From NCBI GenBank assembly GCA_977006965.1, contig OZ345384.1:992001-1056000 (forward strand): a stretch of 64,000 nucleotides of DNA, given 5' to 3'. This DNA is from Phymatolithon calcareum (taxonomy: Eukaryota; Rhodophyta; Florideophyceae; Hapalidiales). The stretch's first letter is position 1; every line of letters starts with the position of its first letter. Under the pieces are notes generated by a model that saw only the letters and a program-made list of their open reading frames with translations, ran no database searches and was not told the origin of the DNA. Of this stretch, positions 1-11,899 are shown piece by piece. Made by a program: the position numbers and the translations under genes.

Positions 1-1946
1 GTGTAGCTCAAAAAACGTCCACCAGAATGGCGGACGGGAAAACTCAGGACTCAAAGTAGTCCTATTTCAGTCCTCTACGGGATTGTTGGTGCTTGGACTC
101 GACCACTTTTTGTCTTGCATTCTGCGGATTAATACAGACCTTCTTCGTTCTCCATGCGTTTTATGAGTGTCTTGCTAAATAGTAAGAGCTCATTTAGCGC
201 CTTTTCTGTTTCCAGTCGTTTTTCTCCTTCGAGTTTGTACCCTGCTAGCGTGCGTTCAAGGGTCTCCATATGCTCTCTAGCTCTGGTGCGGAATTCTTCA
301 GTCATACTTGTTGTCGGCACCTGTGGGAATCTGCCACAGGCATACTGCAGTGCGAGTTGTCTGTGCTTCACCTTGGGGAACTTGAGGATTGCTGGCAATT
401 CTCTTGTCTTGTCGTATGGTATCTTACTTTTCCGCTTCGATTCTAGGCGGTCTCCTTCCATTTCCAGAAATTTCGATCGAAGTGTTCGTGAAGATTGGTT
501 TGTTTGGATATGCTTTACAGCTTCACCAAACGGCTCTCTGGTCCCCATCACGGCAATATCTTTCCTCTTGTACTGCAATTCATGGTTGTTTCTTCTTTCG
601 GGCACTTCATTTGAATACATACGTTCTTTCGCCTTGTTCCTTCTCAGCATTTTGAAGGCCAAGATTTCTAGATGATGTGGAGCCGTCTGGATCCGGCACA
701 GGAGACGGAGCCTATCCGTCCTTCCTCCGGCCAGTGGCCCGAAAACTTGATTGAAGAATTTTGCTTCTACTTCCTTGACGGCATTTTGTACGTCTGCTGA
801 CCAGGGCGTTAAGTGCATTGCGTACTCCCAGCATGGCTGTACTAGCGCCTTGTATATCTGAATACACTTCTGTATACTTAACCCTTTCTTGAACACTCCC
901 AGTGTACGCAACTCGTACACGGCCGTCCTTGCTTTCTTTAGTCGTTGCATCATTAACGTATCTGTGACTCCTCCGGGGTCTAGGGATACTCCAAGGTACG
1001 TGACCTCCGGAACTTTTGCTAGTACCTTGTTCGCTAGCTTGAAAGTCTTGCCCAATGTTTCCTCTGATTCGAGGACTTCGCTTTTCCCTTGTTTTGTGTT
1101 CCAAGTCATCTCTCGTTCTTGTGGCCATTGGGTATCTATATCCAATAGACCTTGCTGAGCAGCGGGTGATTTCGCGGAGAGAAGAACATCGTCTGCGAAG
1201 AGGATAGCCGGTACTTCAGCCCAGGTTTTCGATTCCCGGCTCATTCGCTCTGCGAATTCATCCATGAAGATGTTGTAGAGGCTTGGACTGAGAGGGGATC
1301 CTTGTGGGACCCCCATGTCCACTAGAAACCAGTTCCTGTTCGCATCATCAATTTTTGCTACCCAGGATGGCGTCAGGAACGCCTCGGCCATTGCGCAGAT
1401 CTCTTTGGCCATTACTTGTCTCATTCTGTTCACCAAGTGTACTCTCGGTACTGTGTCGTAGGCAGCCTTACGGTCCAATACTGCTACACATCTCTGATCC
1501 TCTATTAATAGCTCAGTAACTCTTAGGATGGCCAGTTCAGTGCTGTTCCCCTTTTGGAACCCAAACTGATACCAGTGGTTTGAGTATACTGAGCGCAGCT
1601 TCATATCAATAGCTGTCTCAATAATTTTCCTTGCGAGGCTCAGCAAGGAATCGGTCGGTAGTTTCCGGGGTCCTCGTGTGCCCCCTTCTTGTGTATTGGG
1701 ACGAGGAGCGCTTTCTGCCAGTGCAGAGGCGTGTCTCCACACCTCCCGCAGGCCTCCCACAAGGCTGTAAGCACTTAGTCGTTGAGCGATATATCACCTT
1801 TTAGCATTTCAGCCTTCACCTCGTCTAAGCCTGGTGGCTTTCCGTTTGGTGCTTTACGGATAGCCGCTTCAATTTTTGTCCTCATGTCCTCTGTGCAGTA
1901 GAATTTTCTTAGCCCGGGTTGCCACTTTTCGGTGCCTGGTCTACAA
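1..1946 (-). mobile_element. LINE-C copy, 5'-truncated, runs off the left edge
   Basis: This is a non-LTR retrotransposon on the minus strand. Bases 1-150 match the 3' part of the second LINE-C copy at 24.7-24.85 kb, so the 3' end lies just outside the window. Homology to reverse transcriptase continues to about position 1946, where residues typical of the start of the RT domain (KAPNGKPPGLDEV) can be read; beyond that nothing matches a LINE. The copy is therefore 5'-truncated inside the RT domain, and its TSD cannot be tested. The family is known here from four copies (this one, 24.6, 29.8 and 43.6 kb). Confidence 0.85.
129..1760 (-). pseudogene. Reverse transcriptase of LINE-C (broken)
   Basis: An open frame of 543 codons encodes the RT and C-terminal part of a LINE ORF2. 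Visible motifs are LDRKAAYD (about residues 95-102, first catalytic Asp), GVPQGSPLSP (150-159) and FADD (188-191), followed by the YLGVSLD thumb region and a C-terminal region with GRFPQVPTTSM. The first 40 residues are in a wrong frame: RT sequence continues in another frame upstream (to about 1946) and contains a TAA near 1771. The copy is thus broken by a frameshift and a stop, and lacks the endonuclease half. RT in such elements performs target-primed reverse transcription in the nucleus. The closest relative in the window is the minus-strand frame 24844-25798. Confidence 0.85.
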
Positions 1947-2258
1947 TGCTTGAAGTTATCTCAGGACAGCACCGTCATCACCCATAACGATTGAACGCGA
2001 TCCACTTTTCTCTAACACGATTTCACATATAAAGCGATGAAGCAAGTCTTTATCAGAGCACTCTGTGCCTGAAGTAGATGCGGCCGCCATTCGATGGTAC
2101 GGTGTTACTCAGGGGCTTGAAAATTTTTATGCCCTGCCAGATCGTAATACCTGTAGCAATTTTGTTTAGGTGGATTTGATTGGTTGATAATTTGGATCAT
2201 GGGCTGGTAATTGGTTTGGATAAAAGGTGTAATTTCACTTACTTTTCGTAGGTATTCT
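1947..2258. other. Unassigned spacer
   Basis: No reading frame, repeat or motif could be supported here. It separates LINE-C from the TSD of the next LINE-A copy and is the oldest visible host sequence at this end. Confidence 0.4.
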
Positions 2259-2271
2259 GGTTGGCAGTAGA

Positions 2272-3283
2272 GCGGGGCAAACTGAAAATTCTTAGTTTAG
2301 AAGCCCTCAACGCCAGCGCACGCCGACACCAGAGCAGCTTCGCACTGCGCTGTAACCCTTCAGGGAAGACTGCAGCATATCGCCTCCATCATTACACCAT
2401 TATCTCCTCTTGCATATCGCTTTCTAGCATCATTAGTTTGTCCATCGCTTGTTTCACTTCCTCTTCTGTTTTATCACTCATCTGTGCTTGCGTTAGGTTG
2501 AGTTGAAAGTTTTTCAGCAGAATCGATGCTAGTTCACCGTAGTTGTCGATACATGCCGAGGGATTTCGTGGAGGGAAGCGGCCGAAAAACCATTTGACTG
2601 GCCAAAGTTTGTGTGTTTCTCGACTTGATTTGGACTACGGGGTTTGGATTTTCGCTCATATCCACGGAAATTTTTCGTTTTCTGGCCTTCTCCGTCTCGC
2701 TCCATGCCCAATAAATTTGCAATTTCTCTTCCTTGTGTGTGATCTGTCCTTCCAAAGCCCTCCAAGCTGGGACGTTCAACATTTCGTGCTCTTCGAGGTA
2801 TCGAATATTTCTCTGTGCCTGTGATAAGTCCTCATTCTTGCCCTCGATGTTCATGCTTCTCTCCAGGTTCCGTTTTGCATGCAGAAGTCGCAGCGCAAAG
2901 TGTTCTCCTTATATCTTGCGCCTCAGCTCTGGCGGTGTGATTCTGCATAGCGTTCGCATTCGATCATTATTCCGCTTAGCGAAATGACCAAATATTAGGA
3001 AGTACAACAGTACTTCTACCTGATCCACATGCTCTTGAATGGACTTCGACCACGGCGTTAGGGGCAGTGCGTATTCCCATCGACATTGGAGCAGGGCCTT
3101 ATATATATATATATATATGAATATGCATTTTGTTCTCGTCAGTCCATTAGCTTTGTCTCCAATATCCCGGAGGGCGAGTAATATACTTTTCTCTTTGAAA
3201 AGGCGTTTCAGCGTGGCGTAGTCCGTTATCCCTGTATTGTCGATCGTTGTACCGAGGTATTCCAGTCGGCGGGTTTCGTGGAG
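2272..3283 (-). mobile_element. LINE-A copy, 5'-truncated, with TSD
   Basis: A 1,012-bp minus-strand insertion flanked by a 13-bp direct repeat, GGTTGGCAGTAGA, at 2259-2271 and 3284-3296. The 3' end (left side) has the LINE-A signature, TTTAGAAGCCCTCAACGCC on the plus strand. Decayed frames match the C-terminal RT part of the LINE-A copies at 8.3-11.0 kb and 38-42 kb (for example RMRTLCRITPPELRRK and the repeated HEMLNVPAWRALEG region). There are several stops. Its 3' UTR resembles the one at 10.86-11.0 kb most closely, so these two belong to one subfamily. Confidence 0.85.
3100..3118. repeat. (TA)n microsatellite inside LINE-A
   Basis: About nine TA units interrupt the RT-like frame of the surrounding LINE-A copy. 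The related copy at 8.98 kb has only TATATAAGG at the same place, so the run probably expanded after insertion. Confidence 0.8.
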
Positions 3284-3296
3284 GGTTGGCAGTAGA

Positions 3297-6200
3297 TGTA
3301 TTTCAACGAACTGTGGGTTTTAGGGTCGGGAGTTTCAGTCGTATGTTCCTGCTTTCCCCTTACCAAAGCCGCGGGTTTTCTCTTCTCAAGTAGACTTAGA
3401 TTCATTCCCAATCCAAACTTCTAGACTGAAGATACTTCAAGCGTCCCAAATGGCCGATTTAAGGCTCCACTTCTGAGCTCTACTAAAGAATTTAGACAGA
3501 TGGCATTGGCCTTAACCACTTCGAGAAAAACGCCGTACTCCTCAAAATGGATTGACGGTTTGCCGGCTACATTACAGTGGGCTATCTTCTTGAGAAGCTC
3601 TAAAATCCACTCTTGCGTCGCAAGCGGAATTAAATAGCTAATTATTGGATGCTGTACTGAATACAAGAACGCTCTTAACTGCTCTCTGCTAGGCTTTTCC
3701 CTGCCTTTTTACGGGAGAGGGTTTTTGCAGCTAGGGCTACGACGTTTAACCCGGGTTACAAGTATTTTAATAGATGATCGAAGCTACAAATTAGCTGCTG
3801 AAGCGCATCTCCCTTGCAGTCTCATGAGTGTTACTGAGGGCGTTTTATAAATTCCAAATTGAAAAAAGTAAAAACGGAGATCCTATGATGCCGGGCTCTT
3901 TGCCCTGTTGGCACTTAAACTGCGGGAAATGTACAAAACAGGCCACGATAAGAGATCTTGTAAGGAAGTGTTAGAGCCCAAGAGGTCTCAGTAGTCTACC
4001 GTAGATTTCTAGATTTTTAGTCTCACCAAAATAGTGCTGTCCCTAGGGTCTATGTACCGAATCCCCTGACCTGACGGGGGATTTAAAAGCTAATAAAAAT
4101 CTATAAAACGAATGCCAAACAGCTAGCGCGCGCCATATTCCTAAAGTCGGGCTTATCCTCTGTGCGAGAAGTACCCAAAATTATTACCTAAAAATTGCTT
4201 CATTCGGCGCTAGGAACGAAAATATACTGGCCATTGTCACAGAATTGATATAAGCGATGGGGTGGCTATTGAGAAGACTTAAGAGAGGAAACAGGATTAA
4301 AGCTAATAATCATCGATCTTAAATTCAGAGGCAAAAAGGAAGTCAGTAACTCCAGAACAGAAATGCTTTCCTACAGTTACGCGAAACTTTATCCAAGATA
4401 TTCGCAAGGCGGGCATACGGCTTCTCACGTGCATTTCCTTATTATCTCGATCTCCGCTAGGTGCCAGAACTTCAGAACTTTAGTGAGCGCAATAAAGCTG
4501 TGTAGGTAATGTGTGGTCGGCGGGTGGAGCCCTCTAGGAAATCGCATCCTATAATGCTGCCGGGCCTAACCCAGTGCATCTGAGGAGCTCCATCCAGAGT
4601 TCGACCTGGTCAAACCCTGGACTTCCGCTTCCCTGAACTAATCTACAAGAACGCAAAGGGGATGGGAGGGTGGGAGAAAAAAAGAAACGATTTCTCGATG
4701 CGGTCGAGCGAACGGATGCGGATGTTGCACGGATGCACCTTCGCTTCTCGCCGTTGAGATGCGTGAGCTCACGGTTTGGCAGGTGCTATGATCCTGAGCT
4801 AGGTATTTTCCGATACATTTGATTTCGGTTCAGTGCTGGTCGCCGCTGGACCGGCTCTTGTGGCGGTTACTGCGGGCTTCGAGTTGGGTATGACAATATC
4901 CAGGACACTCGTTGAAACGGATGGTCGTGCGGCCGAACGGTGCTGCGGTCAAACCGTATTTTACACGAGGTTCATTGTGTGCCTTTGCTCTTCGAGGCGC
5001 AGGACATTCGTCTTCGTTCCTGCTTCGATTGTTTGATAAACGTTGTTCTGCGTTCCTTGAAATTGTATTATATCGAATTTATCACATGCGCACAAAATCC
5101 AATATTAGGAATACCAGTTGTAGAGTACTGAACTGGAGCACCATGCAAGCATAGGCGATCTTATGATTTCCTTGTGCTCTTCGCAGAACACTACAAAAGC
5201 CGCCGAACTCATCCGTCGATGGAGTTCGGCAAGCAAGTAAGGAAACAACAATCACAACGATAGCGAGAGCAAAGATCCTTAACCTTAGACCTCAACGAGG
5301 ACATACCGTCTCCTAAGTTGCTCATTGCAAGAAACCCCAGTCGTGCGTTCAAGATTGAACCGACTCCGAGTACCCCTAGACGGTCTCAAAAATATGGTCG
5401 AAACTTAAATTTCGCTAGAGTCACGCTCTAGAATCACACCTGCCGTGCCGCAAGAAAACTATCCCCGCCGACGGGCTGGTGCATCCATACATACCTAGGA
5501 AACGACAGTGACCAGTCGAGACGAATATTGCAGCCATCAGGATATCTTTTCCAAGTCAATAAAATTTAGGGCAATTCTGGGAAAATGACAACGTAGTTTG
5601 CCGTATTTGGTGAAATGATCACCGTGCACGGGTGTTGTTATGATACTGTAGCTTTCTGTCAGCAACTACAGACGGTCTATCGTTCAGGTCCGTTGCGGCC
5701 GGTACATGCCCTGGGGCCAACGGCTTGGTCGTACAGCTATTTCCGTTTGTTAAACAGATCGCGCCTACGACGAAACCGAACAACTTGCGGGGATCCCGTT
5801 CTGGCCCGCTTTTTCCTGTCCTTTTTTTCAAAAGCCGCTCGTTGACCTCGCAGATCTCGATTTTTGGTACTCCACCCCATTGCTGCCACAGTCTACAACA
5901 ATGGAAAAGCCGTTTTCAACCGCTATTGGCACCTGCGCTCTCTTCGAGTGCAAGAATATCTTAAAAGCAGCTCTTTCCACCCATGGTGCTCTAAATTGTT
6001 ACACTTTTGGGGTCCTGATGAGCACAAAAACCCGCTTTAGGGCAATTGGTCACTCCAAATTGTTATGACATCGCTTCCGGATAGCATAGTTTGGCCGAGG
6101 CTTGCTTACAGTACTCGTCATTACCAATCTTCATCGGAAATCGCAAATTTTTCAACTCCATTCGCAATAAAAAGCTAACTAAAGGACAAACCGAGCAGCT

Positions 6201-6929
6201 ATGAGATCCAGAGAAGCATTCTAGGCCATCTTGTGGACTCTCTCGACTACGCCCAGCAAGCTTCTTGGGTCACACATCGCAAGAGGAACTTGATGTCATC
6301 GTTACTCACTGGGAGCAGAGTTCTGTTACTCACGGCATACAATGTTTCGACCGCCACATTCAATACCTAGTTGGGGAAAGGGTCTCTGTAATTTCAGCCG
6401 AGTTCGCACTCTAAATGGAGGATTTTGGCGCGAATACCTCTACAGCTTGTGGCGTGTTCCTCTCGGTTGCCGAGCAGCACTCCTCTCGCGTAACAGTTTA
6501 GCACAGTTTTCAAGTCCGAATACCTATATATTCACTTTTAATCCATTAGGGATCATTGCATGATCTCATTTCATGCAGGCAGCACAATTGCAGTTCTTGG
6601 TTACATGTGCTGAAAGCCGTACCTAAAACCAGGAAATTCTGTACGTTATCGGGTCTGCATTTCACAGGCCGTCACTCCCGACTTTTTAGATTTACAAAGG
6701 AATCCTAAAGACCTTTTCGATAGACCGGGCGGTGTGAACTGTCTCATTTGACGTAGCCCAAGCTCCAGTGACTCACCATGGTCGTAAGCTATAGATGGGA
6801 AACTGAATAGTCATGTGCGCTGGCTCCAGCTTAAGGACGAACCATCTATTGTGACTTCCGTCCCTCGACACAAGTATGCGATACACACTGTTTTTCCTGT
6901 ACACAAAAGAAATACGCTCAATTAATGCC
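3297..6929. other. Long stretch without recognisable genes
   Basis: Only short random-looking frames are present apart from the ORF at 3421-3708. No domain, tRNA, LTR or TIR was found by eye. Decayed transposons or UTRs cannot be excluded. Confidence 0.4.
3421..3708 (-). CDS. Unidentified ORF, possible exon
   Basis: The minus-strand frame is open for 95 codons between stops, with no ATG near its start. The translated residues look protein-like (for example YLIPLATQEWILELLKKI and IHFEEYGVFLEVVKANAI, with helical amphipathic patterning) but match no family I recognise. It could be an exon of an intron-containing gene, as intron use is proven at 46.6 kb, or a remnant of a transposase. No neighbour supports either reading. 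Confidence 0.2.
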   Translation of the reverse strand, partial: KGREKPSREQLRAFLYSVQHPIISYLIPLATQEWILELLKKIAHCNVAGKPSIHFEEYGVFLEVVKANAICLNSLVELRSGALNRPFGTLEVSSV

Positions 6930-7480
6930 CGTAGAATAGTTTACAGAGGCAGCCAAAAGTTTCAGCTCAGGAATGGGTAGTTTCAGTTGAACTCGATTGT
7001 TCCGGCAATCTACATGGTTCATACCTCGTTCTCTTCCTCTGGTGCCCATGCAGAGTGTCAGCAGCACATGGTGCAGCGAAGACAATAACTTATTACCTCT
7101 AGTGCTCGTCGACATAAAGGCAATTCATAGAGTAGATATTCGTTTGAGAGAAATATTGGAGCCCACATAGCTCCCCTGAAGAAGAGAAAGAGGACAGTGA
7201 ATGTGATGAGGACTTCTTTGCTCTGGAAACCAACTGCAGATTTTGCAAAGTGCGTAAAAAGAGCATAGTATGCTCATCGTGCAGTAAGCTAAATAGTACC
7301 GCAAGATTCATGTGTAGCACTGTGAGCTTGAAGCATTTGACGTATTCGATAATGGACAGCTTTCTTCTGAAAAAATTTCTTGAATCTCATTCCCTCAATA
7401 GAGGAAAAACGCAGTACATAGACTCTATGTCTATTGTAAAGGAGTCCCCTAATTGCGGGAAACGGCAGACAAATCTCCGT
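6930..7480 (+). pseudogene. Cys-rich transposase-like remnant
   Basis: Around 7047-7330 the plus strand is similar to the minus strand of the DNA element at 21.75-23.71 kb: a shared stretch GCAGAGTGTCAGCAGCACATG, and then a Cys-rich segment (NCRFCKVRKKSIVCSSC here, NCRV-KCKTSTIVFLQC there). The C-x2-C ... C-x2-C spacing resembles the C-terminal zinc-binding domain of piggyBac-type transposases. This is a weak resemblance read by eye. Frames on both sides are broken, so this is at best a fragment of a dead element. Confidence 0.3.
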
Positions 7481-7517
7481 TCGTGAACGGGCCAACATGA
7501 TAGCCGGTATAATAGTG

Positions 7518-8239
7518 GGGGGGAAATTGTAGGTTTTTATTTTAGAAGCCCTCAACGCCGGTATTCACCAACACCAGAGCAGCTTCCCGTTCATACTGCC
7601 ATCTCATTACCCAATCAGATCACATTACACTATCATTTCTTCTAACATATGGATTTCCAATGCTAAAAGTTTGTCAATCGCCGTTTTCGTCCCTTTTTCC
7701 CAAGATTCTTCTGCTCTTGGACTTGTCAAATTTCGTTGTAGAGTTTTCAGATTCTCTTCTGCGACCTCGTTGAAATGTTCAACGTACGACTCTGCTCTTC
7801 TTGGTGGGAAGCGGCCAAAGAACCACTTAACTGCTAGGAGTCAGTGTTTCCTGGATCGAATTTGGAGTACAGGGCTTACTTTCTCCTTAGTGTCCACGGT
7901 AATTTTTCTCTCTTTTTCCTCTTCCTTTTCAATCCATTCCTGTCGTCGGCGGTGGCTCTCGTGTTTGTGGGTCACCAGCCCTCGTACGGCTCGCTCGGTA
8001 CTGCCTCTTAGGAGCTCATGCTCCTGCAGATAGCGGATATCCCTCTCTGCTTGCTGTATGTCCCCTTCTTTTCCGTCGTATTTTGCTTCCTTCTCAATTT
8101 CGTCCTTCCCTCGTATAAGCCTCTGTGCGAAGTGCTCTCCGAGTTGCGCTCTTCCTATCTTTGGTGGAGTAATTCTGCAGAGGGCTCGCATTCGGGCGTG
8201 CAATCGTTTCGCGTAGTTTCCGAAGGCAACAGAGTAGAA
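7518..8239 (-). mobile_element. LINE-A copy, 722 bp, with TSD
   Basis: The copy is flanked by a perfect 14-bp TSD, CCGGTATAATAGTG, at 7504-7517 and 8240-8253. It begins at its 3' end with about six G on the plus strand (oligo-C on its own strand), then AAATTGTAGG and TTTAGAAGCCCTC. It retains only the C-terminal ORF2 region (ITPPKIGRAQLGEHFAQRL and onward), with frameshifts near the end. It is very similar to the copies at 35.0 and 38.3 kb, so it is young. It landed exactly at the 5' edge of the plus-strand LINE-A next to it. Confidence 0.92.
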
Positions 8240-9613
8240 CCGGTATAATAGTGTAGACACGCAATGATGCAGTCGCACCAGAAGCTGCAGGCTTCCAGAA
8301 GAACCAAGGGACGGAACTCGCGATCCTAAGAGAGACGAGTACTATGAGGCGAGGCCACCGATTTGTCGTGGTCCTCGACTTGTCCTCCGCATATGACAGC
8401 GTTCCACGAGATATACTCCAACGGAGAGTCGAGTCATGCCTATCCAAAGATATCGCAGAGATGGTACCTACTGAAGCCGTCGTGGATCACCACAGCCGGA
8501 GACGAGCAAAAGCAGTGGCTCGTGATTGATCGCGGAGTCCCCCAGGGCTCTCCCTTGAGTCCATGTCTTTGCAACATGTTCATGGACATCTTCGCGTTGA
8601 AAGTCGCCAGAGTGTCTCCGCGCTTATCAACCTACCCGGCAATACTGTTCGCTGATGTCGTACAGCTACAAGCTAAAACCTCGGATGGCATGCAGTGGCT
8701 GCTAGATGCGGCAACAAGCTGAGCAAGAGAGAATGGCATGGTGTGGAACACCAAAAAAGGAAAAAGCGAAGTTCTAATATACCCGGGCCTGTTCCAGGGA
8801 AAATTCAGACTTGCAGGGTCCGAGCTCCACGAAACCCGCCGACTGGAATACCTCGGTACAACGATCGACAATACAGGCATAACCGAACACGCCACCCTGA
8901 AACGCCTTTCTAAAGCGAAAGGTACATTCCTCGCCCTCCGGGACATTGGCGTCACAGCTAAAGGACTGACGACAACAAAATGCATATCCATATATAAGGC
9001 CCTGATCTAATGCCGATGGGAATAAGCACTGCACCTGACGCCGTGGTCGAAGTCCATTCAAGCGCATGTGTATCAAGTAGAAGGATTGTTCTACTCTATA
9101 ATATTTGGCCATTTTGCTAAGCGGAATAATGATCGAATGCGAACGCTATACACAACCACACCACCAGAGCTGAGGCGCAAGATATTAGGAGAACACTTTG
9201 CGTTGCGACTCCTGCATGCAAAACGGAACCTGGAGAGAAGCAAGAACTACGAGGGCAAGGCTGAGGACCTAGCACAGGCACAGAGGGATATTCGATACCT
9301 CGAAGAGCACGAACTGTTGAACGTCCCAGCTAAGAGGGCCGTGGAATGAAAAGTCACACACAAGAAGGAGAAACTGGGAACCTATTGCGCATGGAGCGAG
9401 ACGGAGAAGGCCAAAAAACGCAAAATTGCCGTGGATATGAACGAGAATCCAAGCCCCGTAGTCCAAATTAAGTCGAGAAAACAAAGACTTTGGGCAGTTA
9501 AATGTTTTTTCGGCCGCTTCCTTACGAGAAACACGTCGGCATATATCGAAAGCTACGACGAACTAGCAGCGATGCTGTTGGAAACCCTCCAACGCAACCT
9601 AACGCAACCCAAG

Positions 9614-10800
9614 CAGGCATTGGGAGCAGTATATTGAATTGGCAGTATATTTTAGCATGGCTCTATTGCAGTAATATTGCGTGGCCTGTCTGTATTGGTT
9701 TACGTATTGGTGGCTACAGAACGTCTGTATTGGTTACGTATTGGTGGCTACAGAGCAGATTCTTGGAACTATGAAGTACGTATTTTGAGAACGGCCGCGC
9801 CAGTGGCTCTGAAAGTAATGCAGTCCATTCACGTGTGCCATTTAGCTTATTTCCATTTTACAATTTTGTATATACTGATCAAGACTGTGAGCATTTCACC
9901 TTACGGTTGCAAACCTCTTTGTTCCTGCTACCATCATTTCTCGACCATGTCGCGAAAACGGAAGCCCGAGTTCGTTGTCAAAGCGCTCATGAAAAAACGC
10001 GATGATGCGTTCAAGATTCTGCCTTCTCGCGGGGAACGTGAATGTACTCCTACCAACGTTCGGTGCTTGGTCTATGCTTGTCCGCGTAATGAAAACTGCA
10101 AGAACACCCCATCAGTTGTTACGTTCAAGAAGGGATCTGGGTGGAGGAATCCGTACGCACATCTACTATCATGTGTTGCCGGAGGTGATGAACAGACCCT
10201 TCTGCAAATTTATCAAGACTCCATCTCGAATAATGCGATACGTGAGGGTGGAGCACGCATCTCGTCGTTTTTCGCAAGTTCGTTATCCGCTACGGCTCGA
10301 GAGAAAGCGATGTACGCTTATCTGTATGTTATCATCTCGCTCTCTCCTCCTATTTCGTACGTCGAGAATGCGTGCTTTCGAGACTTTAGCAGGATTAATG
10401 ACGTCGTTTCGGTGAAAGCATTTCGAGAAACTGTTTTCAAGCTCGTTGAACTCGTCGAGTTTGCAGTGCGACAGGAGTTGAAGGAGACAAGCGGTGCAGT
10501 TATGCACGACGGTTGGACTCATAATGGAACACATTATCTTGGTGCTTGTGCCGTTTTTATGAAGAAGGTCGAGCGGGTGGAAAGTGGCAAGACTAACAGG
10601 TGGAGGAAGATGCTGAAGAGCAGCATTTGTTGGCTTTGTGACCGGCCTTAGTTGCTTACTCTGTGTTCTATTGTAGTCATATTGGCTGCAGTAGTCGTTG
10701 CTTATTGCAGTAGTATTGGCATGCGGAGCTCTATTGCAGTAAAAGTTGGATCCTTGCCTCTTCCTTTCAATACAGAAAAATATACTGCTCCCAATCCCTG
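9614..10800 (+). mobile_element. hAT DNA transposon, 1,187 bp, complete ends
   Basis: The element has terminal inverted repeats starting CAGGCATTGGGAGCAGTATA (left) and CAGGGATTGGGAGCAGTATA (right, read on the minus strand). It is flanked by a perfect 8-bp TSD, AACCCAAG, at 9606-9613 and 10801-10808. An 8-bp TSD with CAG-starting TIRs is the hallmark of the hAT superfamily. Subterminal repeats are visible: CTATTGCAGTA at both ends, and a 32-bp direct repeat (about 9689-9720 and 9724-9755). Removing element plus one TSD restores the LINE-A reading frame across the site, which proves the insertion. It encodes only a short transposase, so it is an internal-deletion derivative. Confidence 0.95.
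9947..10651 (+). pseudogene. Truncated hAT transposase, 234 codons
   Basis: The ATG at 9947 opens a 234-codon frame. It has a basic N-terminus (MSRKRK), a Cys/His-rich zinc-finger-like region (CLVYACPRNENC ... HLLSC, about residues 40-76), and the motif MHDGWTHNGTHYLGA near residue 185. The Asp of that motif corresponds to the first catalytic Asp of hAT transposases. The second Asp and the C-terminal dimerisation region are absent: the frame ends shortly after, and only about 150 bp separate it from the right TIR. It could still bind the ends, but not catalyse; any movement would need a full-length relative. A second, longer hAT gene (23.8-27.0 kb) belongs to a different lineage. Confidence 0.75.
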
Positions 10801-11016
10801 AACCCAAGATGAATGAGGGAACAAAAGAGGAAGTGAAACGAGCGATGGACAAACTAATGATGCTAGAAAGTGGATGAAAGAGGAGATGATGGTGTGATGA
10901 TGCAGGCTCTATGCCGTAGTCTTCCCTCGAAGGGTTGCAGCGCAATGCGAAGCTGCTCTGCTGTCGGCGTGCGCCGGCATTGTGGGCTTCTAAAATAAAA
11001 ACGCCCCCCATAGTGT

Positions 11017-11899
11017 TCTGCATCGGAGCGCGGCCTTAAATCTCGACGGGACTTGATTCTGCAACTCATAGTGCCCAGATATGGTCATAAAGTTTTGGAC
11101 TTGTGCTGGCATGTGCAGTACAGGAGTCCAAGAATGCGAGGCCGAGTAGTACATGCTGGTTTGGTGTGGCGCGCGCAGGTCACTTGGAGGCACCCCTTCG
11201 GAAGCAGGGGTGTTGAACGTAGGCGAAGATATGATAGACCGAGTACGGTTCTGACCTTTGCGATTCACGACGAGGGGGAGAGAGAGTTTATATAGTAGGG
11301 GATCATTCAATGAACTCCACTCCCTCGAAAACGGCAAAGCATTGATAAATGTCTGTACGGCTCTTTCAGAATAACCCAAGGAAGTGATTGCTTAGGTCTT
11401 CTACAAACGTATTAACTTGAGCAGCATATATTCTATTGAATTGGTCAATCGATTTATTGCATGGTCACACGCAATGTATGACTTTGGTCTGAAGATAAAG
11501 AAGACATTGGTACTTAGTTCTCGTTGTTAAGATCGCCTTGACACCTGCGTCCCACTTCCAGCCGATGCACCATTCTCAGAGGCTCGCTTCGCCTACATCA
11601 ATTTCTGCACTGTTCTCATCACTGCCGCCATTTGTTCTTCTTCAAGAATACTCCCCAAGAAACTGCACCATCTCCTACAGGGCAACACGTTTCACAGAAT
11701 TCACCTTGCGCATCATCGCGGACGCGATGGCTACGGTTCAGCTCCTTGTCGACTGTTCCCCTGATCTGGGAAGAAGATCAAGTCGAGCACAATCCGGTGG
11801 TTCTAGTACACCCGGATACGTCATTAACTGGTGGTGCATCTATTTGCTGCTGTAACCCCGTCACAGATCCTTTTATTCCTGAACAGCTTCCCGCCAGTT
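11017..11899. other. Unassigned sequence
   Basis: No gene could be supported. Short overlapping frames on both strands have no recognisable motif. The right end leads into the decayed gene that follows. Confidence 0.35.

Larger units (their letters stand above)
8255..11009 (+). mobile_element. LINE-A copy, plus strand, split by a hAT element
   Basis: A 5'-truncated LINE-A whose RT frame starts near 8275 (GFQKNQGTELAIL, then LDLSSAYDSVPRD) and runs through GVPQGSPLSP, FADV, YLGTTIDN and the C-terminal part to 9605. It resumes after the hAT insertion at 10801 (MNEGTKEEVKRAMDKL) and ends with TTCTAAAATAAAAACG and six C. A 7-bp repeat ATAGTGT at 8248-8254 and 11010-11016 is the likely TSD. The catalytic FADD is FADV here and there are several frameshifts and stops, so the copy is dead. 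Confidence 0.88.

Noticed and set aside
154-675. Plus-strand ORFs over the LINE regions (for example 154-675, 24869-25465, 38503-38865)
   Set aside because: They are antisense shadows of the RT frames, recur only where those frames recur, and have no protein-like motif.
7410-7460. A TIR like that of the 21.75-kb element (TCTATTGTAAAGGA, CCCCTAATTGCGGG)
   Set aside because: Only partly similar, in an unexpected orientation, and no partner end or TSD was found.
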